A DNA stretch of 64,000 nt, from assembly GCA_029718625.1 (NCBI GenBank), contig CM056391.1, forward strand, positions 27,506,281 to 27,570,280. The letters are read 5' to 3'. Below the pieces are notes generated by a model that was not told the DNA's origin, did not search any database, and was given only the letters and a program-made list of their open reading frames with translations. A program made the translations under genes and the position numbers. This document shows positions 13,601 to 26,275 of this stretch, one piece after another. How positions within the stretch are numbered: the first letter of the stretch is position 1; the number at the start of each line of letters is the position of its first letter. Source of the stretch: Synaphobranchus kaupii. Its lineage: Eukaryota; Chordata; Actinopteri; Anguilliformes; Synaphobranchidae.

Positions 13601-14879
13601 CACACAAGATATAAAACGATGTGTTAATATGTTCCTCTGTGTGAGGACATAAAAACATTTCAAAGACTGCAAAACTTTGTCCTTGTAATCGGCCTCTTTC
13701 TTTTCTGTTTGATTTTTCTCTCTGTTTCTCAGGAGAAAGTCTCAAATTGTTCAGTGATCATAAATCACTTTCATACTCCTTCAGAACCTGTCGAAAGTTA
13801 AACATATTTGTAATGCTATGAGGTCCAATCTCCACAACAGAGACATACAAATAAAAATTCAAATTTTTCCTTTCTTTCTTAAAGACAAAAATTTTTTTAA
13901 CTGAAAAACATTCTTTTTGTCAGGATTCAGGAGGATGAGGCGAAATCTTTAACACACGAGACTATAAATCTCATGCTGTGTACATTCTGCAGTTTACAGG
14001 CTGATATTCTCAAGATGGGTCTTCTGGGATTTCTCCTGGGTGAGCATGTTCCAGGAAAACCAGGATGTCATTGAGATGTATGGGCATTATATAACACAGA
14101 ATGCACATACACCTCAATGACGAATGCTCTAGCTCCAAGCAGGTGAGACACTGTTTCCCACCCTCTTTGGTCTTTCTCTAGAAAGTTCAGTGAAGGTCTG
14201 AGCATTGTCAACAGAGAGAAAGCACAGCAGTAAATAAAGTCCTGCTCTACCTACGCTCAGACAAAGGAAAACTCTCCCAGAGGCAACGCTGGAGTTCAGC
14301 CTGACTAACTCTCAAACGGGCAGCAAGAAATCATTCAGTTCCTTTTCTCCGAAAGTTGAGATTGTAGAAAGCAAGCAACACATTACCCATGCGCCTGTAT
14401 GTATAGTATAGAACCACCAGCCTGAATAGCACAAAGTAGGAACATTATGAAACTCAAATACAGTAGAGATATAATGAGCAAACACCCTTATACATGTATA
14501 AACAACAGAAATTACTTGAAAATACATTCATTATTTCTGTGAACAATGCTTTATTAGTCACACAACAGAAAAAGGAACAGTTTGAACAATGAAAGGCTGA
14601 TAGGAATACACACAGGAAAAAGTTGGTAATTCTATGATGTTAACAGCACCTTTGACCAAGTACACAAAGTAGCAAAGCTGCCACTATGCAACTTAGGCTT
14701 GTCATTGCTAATGTTATGTTTAATTAATAAGAGCGGTTCAGCATTCATGAGACTACTACCAACTACCAACTTTTCCCACGGTCATCCACTGTGTCTCTCT
14801 CCTGGTCTTAAAGTCAAAAGAACAATTATGCTTGCGATTAAGAGAGAATCCATGACTTGTGTCTCAAACTGGCAGGGAT
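10651..14879. other. Gene-free upstream DNA
   Basis: No exon, RNA gene or recognisable transposon was seen. A run of 21 G lies at 11637-11657. A GC-box-like word ggggcggggc followed by tgatttaag lies near 11519-11538, too weak alone to call a promoter. Several stretches of balanced composition (about 12100-12450) could be conserved non-coding DNA. Confidence 0.5.
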
Positions 14880-15620
14880 GCAGACTTCATGAGAGACAAG
14901 ATACGTTGCGCACATCGGGTAGAGATACTTGGGAGGTCAGTGGGCAGGCAGCAGGAGGAATTTGAAACGATTGTGTAAATGCATTTGCGCTGTGTGTTAG
15001 CAGGGTTGTGGGGGTCAAGGGAGCTGGGAATTCTGAAAAGGGGGTGAAAACAGTGGACTAAAAGAGGAAATAAAAGTACTCGTACTGGAGAACAGCCAAC
15101 CCGACTGAAAAATACCCAGAAAAAGGTGGATTGAGCGTCAGGGCCGATACATATCTGACGGATGCCCCCGCATATGGGCGTCAGTGCTCCCTGCCCTGCT
15201 GGGAGATTTGATGCCGTTTCCTTGGAGAAGTGACAATAGGGGACGAGGTACGTTTTGGGGCCTACATGATAAGGATACGAACGATCCTCAGACAGGCTGA
15301 AAACGGAATGTGCCATTGAAGTGTTCTCCGCTCGTCTCCCTCTCTATTTCACAGATGTCTAAAATGCCATTTGATTTGGAGTTGGACGTCAATTTCAATG
15401 ACAAATTTGATGCTCCTTCTCATATTTGCCATAGCTATTGACAGAATGGTGCCATTGGCGCAGACACAATGATCCTGCTGACAAAGTATCTGCTATGAAA
15501 TAAATATTTAAGGCTGGCATCCTTGCAGATACTCTCTTATTTGATTATATTTTCAGAAATGGCATGAAAATAAAATATTTATTTATGCTGCTGTAAATGG
15601 CTTGTTTTCCTCTGTTGGGA
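14880..15620. promoter_or_regulatory. Candidate conserved non-coding element
   Basis: The texture differs from the repeat-rich neighbourhood. It has balanced composition, no homopolymers and homeodomain-type TAAT/ATTA words (for example aaataaatatttaaggctgg near 15497). The longest minus frame (about 150 codons) has no family resemblance and no codon-like pattern. In vertebrates the mpped2-pax6 neighbourhood is known to be rich in long-range regulatory elements, which is why I flag it. This is an impression from composition only. Confidence 0.25.
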
Positions 15621-17570
15621 TGCAAGAACATTTCATTGGATTGTGACACCATATTTGTATGCTTCTAGGGATAATGAAGATGAACAAATGTTCATTTTCT
15701 GATTTAAAATGTATGGAAAGAAAAATTGAATATGAATACACAAATTGATGTACAGGGGTAAGATTGCTCTCAGATTAAGAGTAATGCATTTGAATGTGTT
15801 CTGCATGGGAAGCACTCTGATACACATCAGGTATTCCTATTTAAATTGAATACAAATTATATACTGCAGCTAAATCAGACATGCCCTCAGCTAGCACCAA
15901 CAACAGTAACAAATCGCAAATAACTGTACGACTTACAAAATGATTTTGCCCTTTCTGACCAAACAAGCTTTGCCTCACTGCAAAAGGTTTGACCGTATCA
16001 TCATGTTACTCTCAATTCCCATTACTCAGAGATAGATGGCCTTCCCTTTGCCGTTTGTAATGACAACAGATACTGTGGTCTGACAGGTAAGAATTCAATA
16101 AACTTTTCATTATGCAAAACGCCGAAACAATCCTACAAACCACATCCAGGGTTTTATGTCCTGTCGCAGGGTGCTCACAGCATACGGCAGAATATCAATG
16201 ATTTACAGTCTTTTAGCAAAGGGGCCAAAGCATAGATGAAAGATGCATGCAGCTGGCCAGATACTATCTTTATAATTTTGGATATGGAATTTGTTTTTAG
16301 CTGCAATGCTTCTCCATGTCCTGATGAATCAGATTGGCAGTGCTGCCCTCAAAAAGAGATTACACAAATGTATGCAAAGCCTGTAAATGATTTATACTGT
16401 GGCGTGCAACAAAGGCCTGTTATTGCTCCACCGACAAGGAGAAGAATGGACAACATAAAACCACAGGGGAGAATAAGACAGAGGACAAGAAAAGCCTTTT
16501 CAGATGGTGGTGACACTAGAGATTACACACCAACAGTGAGATGGGGTTACAAAAAAGAAACTGTAAACACATAGGCCTAATTGCAATAGTAATCAAAAAT
16601 AGTCATACTAGGGGCAGCCACTGAATCAGGCTCCAAAGCAGGAATTCAATCAGAAAAGAACATCTGTCCCAAGAGTCAGATTTACGTGTGTGTCATTTAA
16701 TGATCAATGTTCATTACTGTTGTTCAGTGGCATCCTAAGTGCTCCAGAAGCAAGAGTGAATTATATAGGTTATTGCTTTGAATAGAAGACTGCTCAATAA
16801 AAGGAAAAGAAGCACCAACACTGCTCAAAATAATTATAGCCAAATATTTTCAAGGTGCTTAGTGTTTATGAGCATATAACCATGCAAGTCTTGTGATGGA
16901 ACTCCACTTTACCTTCAGCGTAGGTTGCACCAGGGTAACCAGGTCAAAGGTTTTTTTTTTAATAGACTTGAGTTTTCCCTTGCATTTAAAATAAAATAAA
17001 TCAGAGATGTTAGAAAATACACAATACCCGAGAAGTGGTCTGCACATTTCCACCCGTAATTTTTGCAATCACGGTGCAATTGCACCTTGATTATTATCAA
17101 GTGTCCCGAGGCACCATTTACCATGATAAAGAAGTGACCTTTTCCAATATGGTACCCATGGTAAACTGTACATCCACCTTTGAAATGTCCTTGACTTGTT
17201 TGCTTGCGTATTTTTCTCCTGCTTCCAAAGAGAGGGGAACGCGAAGGGGGGAGGGTTGTGAATGCACAAACTGGGTGTTTATAGAGAAAAAGAATCGGAT
17301 CTGCAAGCCTTGATGCGGCATTAGGTTTATACACTATTCATGGGATGTAAGGCATGGTTTATGGGAAAAATGGGGCCATTAGTTTCAGCCGGTAAAGGGA
17401 CTGATTTGTTTGCAGCCCAGACGAATATTAACACACCACAGAGCTGAGCACCTTTGTAACGTATGCCAGGGCTGATGACATAGCTGCACTCACAGGGGAC
17501 TCTGAGGCTTAAGAAGTGGGGGAGTTCAGGGATGTACTGATGGTTGGGTTTGGGGGGGTGGGGGAAGGAG
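15621..17570. other. Gene-free upstream DNA
   Basis: No supported gene. Open frames of 110-140 codons exist (near 16236-16574 plus and 16915-17334 minus) but resemble no family and have no splice context. The stretch 15960-16220 is of balanced composition and could also be conserved non-coding DNA. Confidence 0.5.
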
Positions 17571-17589
17571 TAGTTGGGTGAGGGTAATT

Positions 17590-17980
17590 GTTTCTCTCAG
17601 AGACAGTGATAGTGGCAGCTGGACCCAAACGTCTTCCCCCTCCCCACCCCAGACGCTCGCTTGGAACTGTCACTCTAGCACATCGTCCTTGAAGGCCAGG
17701 GTGACACGCGTAGGGGCTCCTCTTCTCTCATCACTGCCGCCGCCGCCTCTGGTGACTGGCCGCACCGGCAGAGCGGCGCGGGGGAATCGCGCCGCCGTCA
17801 TTCAAAGAGACACCGGGAGGGATTCATCCTCGCCTTTGCGCACCGTCAAATTGCGACTCCCAGATTTGAATGTCCGTAGTCTTTACATCGAATCTGCTGC
17901 CGTGCTTCGCCGTGTGTGTTATTCAATGTCGCAGACACAACCAGGGACAGATCAGACGTTCCAGCATTGAGCCCATCACA
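17590..17980. promoter_or_regulatory. GC- and CpG-rich block, small CpG island
   Basis: A sharp rise in GC and CpG, densest at about 17700-17850 (gcggcgcgggggaatcgcgc), surrounded by AT-rich DNA. No coding exon with a recognisable product was found on either strand. It may be a distal promoter or an enhancer upstream of mpped2. Confidence 0.4.
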
Positions 17981-20089
17981 TCTGTTCAATTGTTTCTGTG
18001 CTCCGCTGGGACATATCAAATCTCATGGGCACGTTGGCCTTCGTGCTTATTAATTAGCCTCCGGTTTTCCCCCTTTGCCCATTCAAATAGTACAGTTTCT
18101 AAGCACAGCATTGTCACCCCCTACTGGCTTCCCCCAGTGGAGGCATTGCCTTGGTAAGAGTGGCATTAACCTCGGCAACACTGGCTATTAACTGGTCTGG
18201 GAAGATGTAGAAGTGGCCGAGCAAATCTCTCAAACCAAGTTCAACAATGAGAGAAAAACTAGTTCAGTTTTATTTTAGCCGCACTTTGCAGCATTTTGTG
18301 TCCATGCCAGAACTGTGTGATGAAAGAGATTTTGGGGTGGGTCTGTGGGTTGGTCCATGAAGATAAGCTCACACTTCCATAACAATTTCCCTGCTGAGAC
18401 ACACTGGTGAGATACACAGTCACGCAGCAGGAGTGCTGTGCAAAACAAACACGAAAACGTTGGTTGATCTTTTACAATGGAAGCCAGCGTGTTGCGAATA
18501 AAAAGAAAGCCACCGCCAAACAGCACCAGTGGGATGTGGTCAGCACCAGTGGGATGTACCACATAGCACTCAGAGGGAGAGAATACCTGGAGCTAACTTG
18601 ACCAATAAAACCAAGCTCACAAGTGGATATGATTTTTGTGTTTTCTGAAGAAAATGACAATGGATACCAGTATACCAGCCATTAAGTTAAAGAGTCAAAC
18701 ATCTGCATGTGATTCCTCTGCATCTCTCAAACATTGTGCTTTTCCCATCCATTTAACACTGTAAAGTATGCAGGTTTGCTGAACGAACACTGTGAAACAA
18801 GTGTGGTAAGTAGGATAAGTAAATATAGCAATTGATATGTTTTCATGGAGAAGAAACTTAACATTACAATCTTGACCAACTGTTGTAAAAATGGGCAAGC
18901 AGTCTTTCCCAATGAATTCTTAATTATTTGTTTATTTACAGCATTGAACAACTGTAACTGAACTTAAGACTGTGTTTCTTGTGTGCTGGGACTCAATAAT
19001 TTGATCAATTATTACTGATTCGGTCAGGATTAGCAGGAGGTTCGTTCTACATTCAAAACTATTGGTCACCTCTGGTGTCACAAAGAAGAGTCTGCGTCTC
19101 CTGAGTGAGGAAAGGTCTTTTTCCCATCTTACCCATTCTATTGAGGAGACTGTATCTGTTATTCTTCATATTTACTGTTTGCTCGGCTTACCATACAATT
19201 TCCTTTGACTGCTCCAATGTTCAACTTTAACATTTTTTTAAAAATTCTAAAAGATACTATAGACCGGTTTCTCAGCAACGTCACAGTTGAGGTGCGCACG
19301 CAACACTGGGGCAGAGTATTCAGTATTGCAAAAGAAATCAACATCTTGAAGCTGAAATGGATGATGAAGGACAGTTGTTTGACATCAAATATCTAAAGTT
19401 ACATCAACACTGAGATACCGAAGCAGTTTGGTGTAAACATGTGTAGCCTAATATTTATTCAATTTAGTAAGTGCAGGAAGTATATTATGCTGGCTCCCAT
19501 CTCATCATATAAGTTTGGCACTCAATTTAATGAAGACAGCGACCGCATAGCTGCGATTTTGAAGCAAATGATGGAGGTGGCTAACCATGACCGAAAACAT
19601 ACTGTGAGACTATTTTGACCGAATATCAAATAACGTTATAATTTAATACCAAGTTGTGCAAGTGACAGCGAACCTAGCATAATGCTGGCTTGCTCTTAAT
19701 GAATGTGGGATTCCAAATTGGCAAGAATTAGCAACAATGTAGAAATGGACGCCTACCATTTTAGCGAGTTGGCCATAAGATATGAAAAGTAAAAGGTCTT
19801 GCTGCATGGTTATATGTTCATGTCGGCAAGACACAGGTCAATATTTATCACTGAGCTGCTATTGCTCGTTACCAGTAGATATCTTGGGTCTGGCAACAGG
19901 CGCTGTGCATTTATAACTTTAGCGTGCTATCTAATTGGGTGGACTAACCGTAAGTTTAGTTTGCCATTGTAGTTGAGCTGAGGTAGGTCTTAGTCACTTT
20001 TTTTGGAATACCCTGTGATTTGTGAACCTGGGGCATGTGGTTTATCTGTGTCTAGACTAGCGTTAGCTAGCTGTAGCGTTACTGTCTTG
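17981..20089. other. Gene-free DNA before the first retroelement fragment
   Basis: AT-rich sequence with no recognisable gene or transposon. A short direct repeat, cagcaccagtgggatgt, occurs twice near 18521-18557. Confidence 0.5.
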
Positions 20090-22640
20090 GTTGCATCTCA
20101 TAGGAACATTAGTACGCTGCAACCTGGCAGCTCAGTTCCAACAACTCCAGCTCGGGTGAGAGACCACTTCATCCACCCTGGTGACGGCCCCCCAAGGCTC
20201 CGCGTCGACTCCGGGGAGAGAGCCACGTCTACCACCTCCTGAACCCTACGCCGGAGAGCGGGGTACCTGCCGCTCCTTCCTGTCGCAGTGCTCACTGGTG
20301 TTTGACTTCTAACCCTCCACCTTCCCCACAGACCCTGCCAGGATCGCCTACATCATCACCCTTCTCACCGGCAGAGCTAGGGAGTGGGGAACGGCGGTGT
20401 GGGATGCACGGTCCCCGGTCTGCTCGTCCCACACCACATTCGCGGAGGAGATGAAGCGGGTGTTCGATCGCTCCCGGCAAGGTCATGAGGCAGCCCGGGA
20501 GAGGCTTCAGATTCATCAGGAGAGGAACACGGTCTCCGACTATGCCATCGACTTCCACACTCTGGCCACCACCAGCGGCTGGAACCAAGAGGCCCAATAT
20601 GACGCCTTCCTCCATAGCCTTGCTGACGACGTCAAGGATGAGCTCATCACCCGCGATCTGCCTTCCAGCTTTGATGCACTGGTGGAGCTGCCCATACGAA
20701 TCGACTGACATCTGTCCGCTCACTGCAGAGAGAGGTTAGTGAGGGGCAACCCCCTTGAAGAGAGGCAGAGACCTCATCCGGGTCGTTCCTGTTGCCTGTC
20801 CTGTCACCATTGGAGCCTGCACCCCTGCCTAATGTTTCAGAACCCATGCAGATCGACCCCACTCAACTGACCCCGGCAGAGCGCTAACGCAGGATCAGAT
20901 CCCGCTCCTGCCTCAATTGCGGAAATCCTGGCCACTTCATCACCAACTGCCCGGCAAAAGCCAATGCTCAACCGTAGCCAGGGGATTACAGGTGAGCGTT
21001 ACCCCTCTTCAGCAATCCCCTAATGCCCGCTCTCTACTGTCTGCCTCCCTCCTTCTTGACAGCCTTATCCAGGTGGTCTCGGTGCTGATGGACTCCGGCG
21101 CTGATGGGAATTTCATGGACGCGGAACTGGCTTCCTAGCTACACCTGCCCAGCGTCCCCCTCCAGGACCCTCTGGAAGCTCTCGCCATCACCGGTGCCCT
21201 GTTAATCTGCATCACGCATGTCACCCCACCGGTGAGTCTTCTGTTATCTGGCAATCATCGGGAAGAGATTGTCTTCTATGGCATTAACTCCCCTCGAGTG
21301 CCTGTAGTGTTGGGGCACCCCTGGCTAACTAAGCACAACCCCTGGGTTGACTGGGCGAACAACCGTATCCTGGAATGGAGCCCCTATTGTTTGTCACACT
21401 GTCTCCGAGATGCTCAGGTTCCTGCTGCTCGGGCTAATTACCCGGGGAGGGAGGCTGCTGACCTGTCTACCGTGCCTCCTGTGCACCTGGACCTTAGGGA
21501 GGTTTTCAGCAAACCTCCCTCAAAAAGTCCCACGCCACTTCACTGCCACCTCATCACCCCTACGACTGCGCCATTGATCTCCTGGCGGGGACGTCACCCC
21601 CCTGATGCCCGCCTGTTCTCCCTCTCTCGCCCCGAGACAGAGGTCATGAATAAGTACATCCAAGAGTCGCTGGCTACAGGTATCATCCGCCCCTCTTCTT
21701 CTCCGGCCGGGGTTCTTCTTTGTGGGCAAGAAGGACGGCGAGCTTCATCCCTGCATCGACTACCGGGGACTCAACAGTATCACGGTAAAGAACCGCTATC
21801 CTCTACCTCTCATGTCTTCTGCCTTTGAGTCACTGCAGGGGGCGACGTCTTCACCAACCTGAATCTCCTAGTCCGTGTTCGCGAGGGGGACGAGTGGAAG
21901 ACAGCGTTCAACACGCCCACTGGACACGATGAATACCTGGTGATGCCATTCGGGCTTACTCACTCCCCCGCTGTCTTCCAGGCCCTGGTCAATGATGTCC
22001 TCCGTGACATGTTTGGTCAGTTTGTGTACATTTACCTGGACGACGTCCTGATCTTCTCCAATTCCAGTGCTGAACATACTCACCATGTCCGCCGAGCACT
22101 CCAGGAGAACCGGCTGTTCGTGAGTTTCGGAGAGATGTGAGGGATTTGTCATATCCACAGACAGTATCTAGATGGACTGACGGAAGGTCCAGGCGGTAGT
22201 GGAGTGGCCCCGGCCTGAGTCTCGACGTGAGATGCAGCGCTTTCTGGGTTTTGCCAATTTCTACCGCTGCTTCATTCAAAACTATGGCTCGGTGGCTGCC
22301 CCCCTCACCTCTCTGACACCATCGGCTAAGAGCTTCGCCTGAACCCCCGCGGCCGACAGCGCTTTCCAGGACCTGAAGGTACAGTTCACCTCAGCACTGT
22401 CCTGATCCAACCTGATCCCTCTCGGCAGTTTGTGGTGGAGTTGGATGCTTTGAATGTGTGGGTGGGGGCTGTTCTCTCTCAAGTCTCTCCAGCTGACGGC
22501 AAACTGCACCCATGCGCCTTTTTCTCACATCGCCTGAATTCCACCGAGTGGAATTACGACATCAGGGACCGAGAGCTGTTAGTGGTCAAGCGGGCTTTGG
22601 AGGAATGGAGACACTGACTGGACACTCGATGACACTTCGT
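20090..22640 (+). pseudogene. Truncated, decayed Ty3/gypsy gag-pol (no LTRs)
   Basis: Plus-strand pieces in shifting frames line up in gypsy order. Gag is seen at about 20100-20710 (an RAREWGTAVW segment, then SGWNQEAQYDAFLHSLADDV). A CCHC-like knuckle with its first Cys at about 20914 precedes a protease motif, MDSGADGNFMD, at about 21088-21120. Pre-RT and RT pieces run from 21232 to 22140, including the intact RT active site YLDDVLIFS at about 22031. RNase H ends in LEEWRH followed by a stop at 22617. Homology stops there, with no integrase and no LTR on either side. Several frameshifts and stops make it non-functional. It is an old fragment left by deletion at both ends. Confidence 0.85.
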
Positions 22641-22907
22641 CTTTTGTCCTGAGTCCCTACTGCACGCCTGACACTATAGCACATTCACAATATTCGCAAA
22701 ATGTGTGTTGTTGTTTTTTTAAACTCTAGTTCATTGTAATCAACTAAACTAGCAAGCACTAACATCAAGAAGTGCCATTTTTTATATGTCCACTGTTTCC
22801 TTTATATCCTGATGCCTCAAACCTTTCTCTTTCTTAAATTTCTACAATATTCTTGCTGCTTCCATTATATTACATAACAGTAGCCTATTATGTCAACAAT
22901 TTTCATA

Positions 22908-22911
<4 letters not shown>

Positions 22912-22979
<68 letters not shown>
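22912..22979. repeat. (AT)n microsatellite
   Basis: About 33 uninterrupted AT dinucleotides. Confidence 0.98.
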
Positions 22980-22980
<1 letters not shown>

Positions 22981-24060
22981 CAAATAAAACAAATGTTTTG
23001 CCCTTTCCCATTAATAAAATATTTGGAAGATTATGTTAATCAGAGATTCAAGTCAATTTGAAATATTTGTCAAATGGCATACATAAACACACTCATGCCA
23101 TTGTAAAGCCCATACTGCTTGACCAGCATTGTTCTGCCTGCTGGCCCAACCTGTGCTGCTTCCACCAGCTGCTTCTCAACAACTCTGACGGATCATGCAA
23201 TAACAATGCAATGATCAAGTGTAATCTGACTTCAACAGGGTAGTGGTGTAATATCATGAATGGATAATGTGTAGTGTACAGAAGCTTTTTTCTTCCTGAA
23301 AGTGAAAATGACAAATGATATTCCGAAGATATTAGGTACTGTAATTTTTGGACATAATAAAACACCTACAGCAGATATTTTTCATATTTTGGCACTGTTG
23401 AATTGCTTGCTTTTTGAGATCTATGTTGCCTGCAGAGATTCTAAGCAATTGAGTAGGCTTCACCACAGCCTATTAGAAACTGTTATGCTAATACGATTAT
23501 TAGATGTAGCTAACGCCCACATACCGGATCTCTCTAGTGAACTGAACTGCCCTGACCCAAACTGAACTCTTGAATTATTATCAGTACATTGTACAAATAA
23601 CAAATAAATTGAATCAGTGCTATGACTATTATACCACTTTCTTCAATGCATCCTTCAAGCAATGAATGCAGTGACAATAAAATGCAGGACAGCAATTCCT
23701 TACCTGTAGATTTTAAATAAATAAAAAATCAAAGAAATTCAGGCTGCATTTCTAACATGGTAGCTTAGAGTTTATTTATATATTGTAGTCATAAGAAACA
23801 TCTTTAGTCATGTTTTATCACCATCAGTCATTTGATAAACTTAAAGGGCTACTTCACTTAATTGTATTCTAATAGGTGGGCTCTAGTAATTAAAATAACT
23901 AAAATTAAGTGGATCTGTCATTTCCTCCTAAATTATTATAAACTTACTGTTTATTAATTAACTGGTGCCCTGTTACTCATCAAATTATTGATCTACCTCT
24001 GAGGAAGATAACTCAGATGGGGTGGAGTATCACCAACACCAAAGTCTGAGGACAGTCAAA
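22980..24060. other. Gene-free DNA
   Basis: AT-rich sequence without a recognisable gene or repeat family. An open frame at 23058-23565 has no family resemblance. Confidence 0.5.
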
Positions 24061-24166
24061 ACCTTTTAGCACACACAAAACCAATAACACAACCAATGAT
24101 TGATCACGGTATTTGTTTTCGCACCAATCATTGGGTTGTGTTATTAGTTTTGTGTGTGCAAAAAGG
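24061..24166. repeat. Imperfect inverted repeat (hairpin), about 42-bp arms
   Basis: The left arm 24061-24102 and right arm about 24125-24166 are reverse complements with about two mismatches and one extra base, separated by about 22 bases. The word cacacacaaaaccaataaca in the left arm is mirrored in the right. It abuts the end of a Tc1-like fragment. It may be a small MITE or the remnant end of a transposon. Confidence 0.8.
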
Positions 24167-24182
24167 TTGTGCACACACTAAA

Positions 24183-24620
24183 GGTACACTACATGGCCAA
24201 AAGTATATGGACACCTGCTCATCCAACATCTCATTCCAAAATCATGGGCATTAATATGGAGTTAGTCCCCATTTGCTGCTATAACAGCCTCCGCTCTCCT
24301 GGGAAGGCTTTCCACTAGATGTTGGAACATTGCTGCGTGGATTTGTTTCCATTCAGTCAGAAGAGCATTAGTGAGGTTGGGCACTGATGTGGGGCTATTA
24401 GGCCTGGCTTGCAGTCACATTTCCAATTGATCCCAATGGTGTTTGATGGGGTTGAGGTTAGGGCTCTATGCAGGCCAGTCAAGTTCTTCCATACTGATCA
24501 CGACAAACAATTTCTGTATGGACCTCTATTTGTGAATGGGGGCATTGTCATTCTGAAACAGAGAAGGGCCTTCCCCAAACTTCCCCATCACAAAGTTGGA
24601 AATCCAACTAACTTAACTAA
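24183..24620 (-). mobile_element. Decayed Tc1/mariner-like DNA transposon fragment
   Basis: It starts with the terminal-repeat word tacactacatggccaaaag that is highly repeated in teleost genomes. Transposase remnants lie on the minus strand: the reverse complement of the segment near 24440 encodes a Tc1-type N-L-N-P-I-K block, the conserved stretch just before the last catalytic residue. There is no open transposase frame and no right-hand terminal repeat was found, so it is a dead fragment. Confidence 0.75.
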
Positions 24621-25611
24621 ACTAAAATATTCAAGTGAGCAAAGAGTTCAAATGCCCATCACTAACTCATACCCTCTAACCTTATACAACGCTACACCCA
24701 ATCGTACCTTGCCATGAGCGCTTACTGGCGCCAGTTGGGACTAGCACCAGGGAATTTGATTCCTGACCACAGGGCATATCACTACATTGAAAACCAGTGC
24801 ATTAGTAGGATGCAGTATGCCACTCAACAGCCCCAATTACCCACAATGACAGAAGAAAAAAAGTGTTCCTTTCTAAAACTTAATTAAATAGTAATTAAAA
24901 GTTCTCTTTTTTGAAGGGTTGCATTAAGAGGGCACATGGGCAATACTAAAAAGCAGACTCTTTCTGCCAATGTCCATTTGTATAATACAATTCTAAAGAG
25001 TGGAATGAATTTGCTCCTAGAAAAGCACTTTGAAGTTCTTTGATCCTGTTTTGAATATTCTTTTATATATATTTTTGAAGTCGGGAGAGGTTCAAAGATG
25101 CAACATTTCACATCAAGCAGTAAATTCAGCTACAATCACTTAAATGAAAGCACCTCTCTTAAGTGATTTCTCCTTTGAGCTTTGATTAAAATTTTCATTT
25201 AAATCTCAGGGTTAAGTGGGTGAGCCAGAAAGCTTTTCAACATAGATCAGAGTGAATGCCATGCTTTTGATTCCTTACCCAGCTAGTCTAAAATGCATGT
25301 TTACCCTTTGACTTCTAAAAAAGGACCTACATCGTTCCTTTATAAATTACCACTACACCTTTATCCATGTATCTCTAGCTCACAGAACAGGAACACAAAA
25401 CTACATAAATAGTCTATATAATTACAGGCAATACACGCAATATGTGAAAAATAAATGTACACTAATTGCACGCTTTGGAGAGCAGCATCCCTCCTTGTTC
25501 TACCCTTATTCCGACCTTCGTGTGATCAGACTCAGTGTCCTTCTTTTCAAGGAAACCAAGCCCAATGTTGTTCACATTGAAAATATAACTATTTTTTCCC
25601 TTCTAACTTTC
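24621..25611. other. Gene-free DNA between two Tc1-like fragments
   Basis: No gene or clear repeat seen. AT-rich. Confidence 0.5.
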
Positions 25612-26275
25612 ATAGTGCCTTGCAAAAGTAAGTCACAACCTTGCACAATTTTCACATTTTGTTGGTTTCACTTTAATTTTTCAAAGCTTATGAAAATGTA
25701 AATGTGTTTATAACATAAGTATTCCACCCCTGTACCCTGCAGCTCTAAATTAATGCAGGGAAAAAAATTGTTTAGCAAGTCATATAAAGCATTATCTGGC
25801 CTCTGTCTGTGTCCCATTTTTAGTAAAATTTTAATAATAATCAAAAGTGATTATCGTGATTTCAGGGGAAAAAAACACCTATTTTAGGGAAGATCACTGC
25901 TCATTTTGTGAATTTGAAGGAAAGACACAAAAATGAAGACCAAGGAGCTCTCTTGTGAAGTCAGGGATAAGGTACTGAAAGGCACAGATTAGAAGAGGGA
26001 TACAAAAAATCTAAATGTCTGGATATCCCAGTGAGCACTGTTGGCTGAATAATCAGGAAATACAGTTTGTAGAAGCTGCATCATAACACTCAGCCCCCCC
26101 CCCCAGCAAGAAGGAAACTGGTGAGGGAGGCCACTGTGAGGTCAACAATGACTTTAAAAGAGCTACAGAGTTCAATGACTGAGAATGGAGAAAATGTGCA
26201 TCAGTCAACTATATAAAGAGCATGAAACAAAGACCATATGTACAGCAAACAATGTTTTAAGTCTTAACCCTATTA
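25612..26275 (+). mobile_element. Decayed Tc1-like transposon
   Basis: The left end agtgccttgcaaaagtaagt matches the terminal repeat of a common fish Tc1-like family. About 320 bases inside, atgaagaccaaggagctctc marks the start of the transposase (M-K-T-K-E-L-S), followed by recognisable but heavily mutated DNA for the N-terminal helix-turn-helix region. Stops and indels break the frame within a few dozen codons. The right end is lost. Non-autonomous and old. Confidence 0.75.

Noticed and set aside
14864..15316. 150-codon open frame on the minus strand
   Set aside because: No recognisable domain and composition not codon-like; the DNA looks more like non-coding conserved sequence.
15360..15446. 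Short frame starting MSKMPFDLELDVNF
   Set aside because: Only 28 codons with no splice donor and no known match; probably chance.
16236..16574. 112-codon open frame on the plus strand
   Set aside because: No family resemblance, no plausible promoter or splice sites.
16915..17334. 139-codon open frame on the minus strand
   Set aside because: Overlapping frames on both strands are equally open, there is no family resemblance, splice context or start context. Chance in non-coding DNA.
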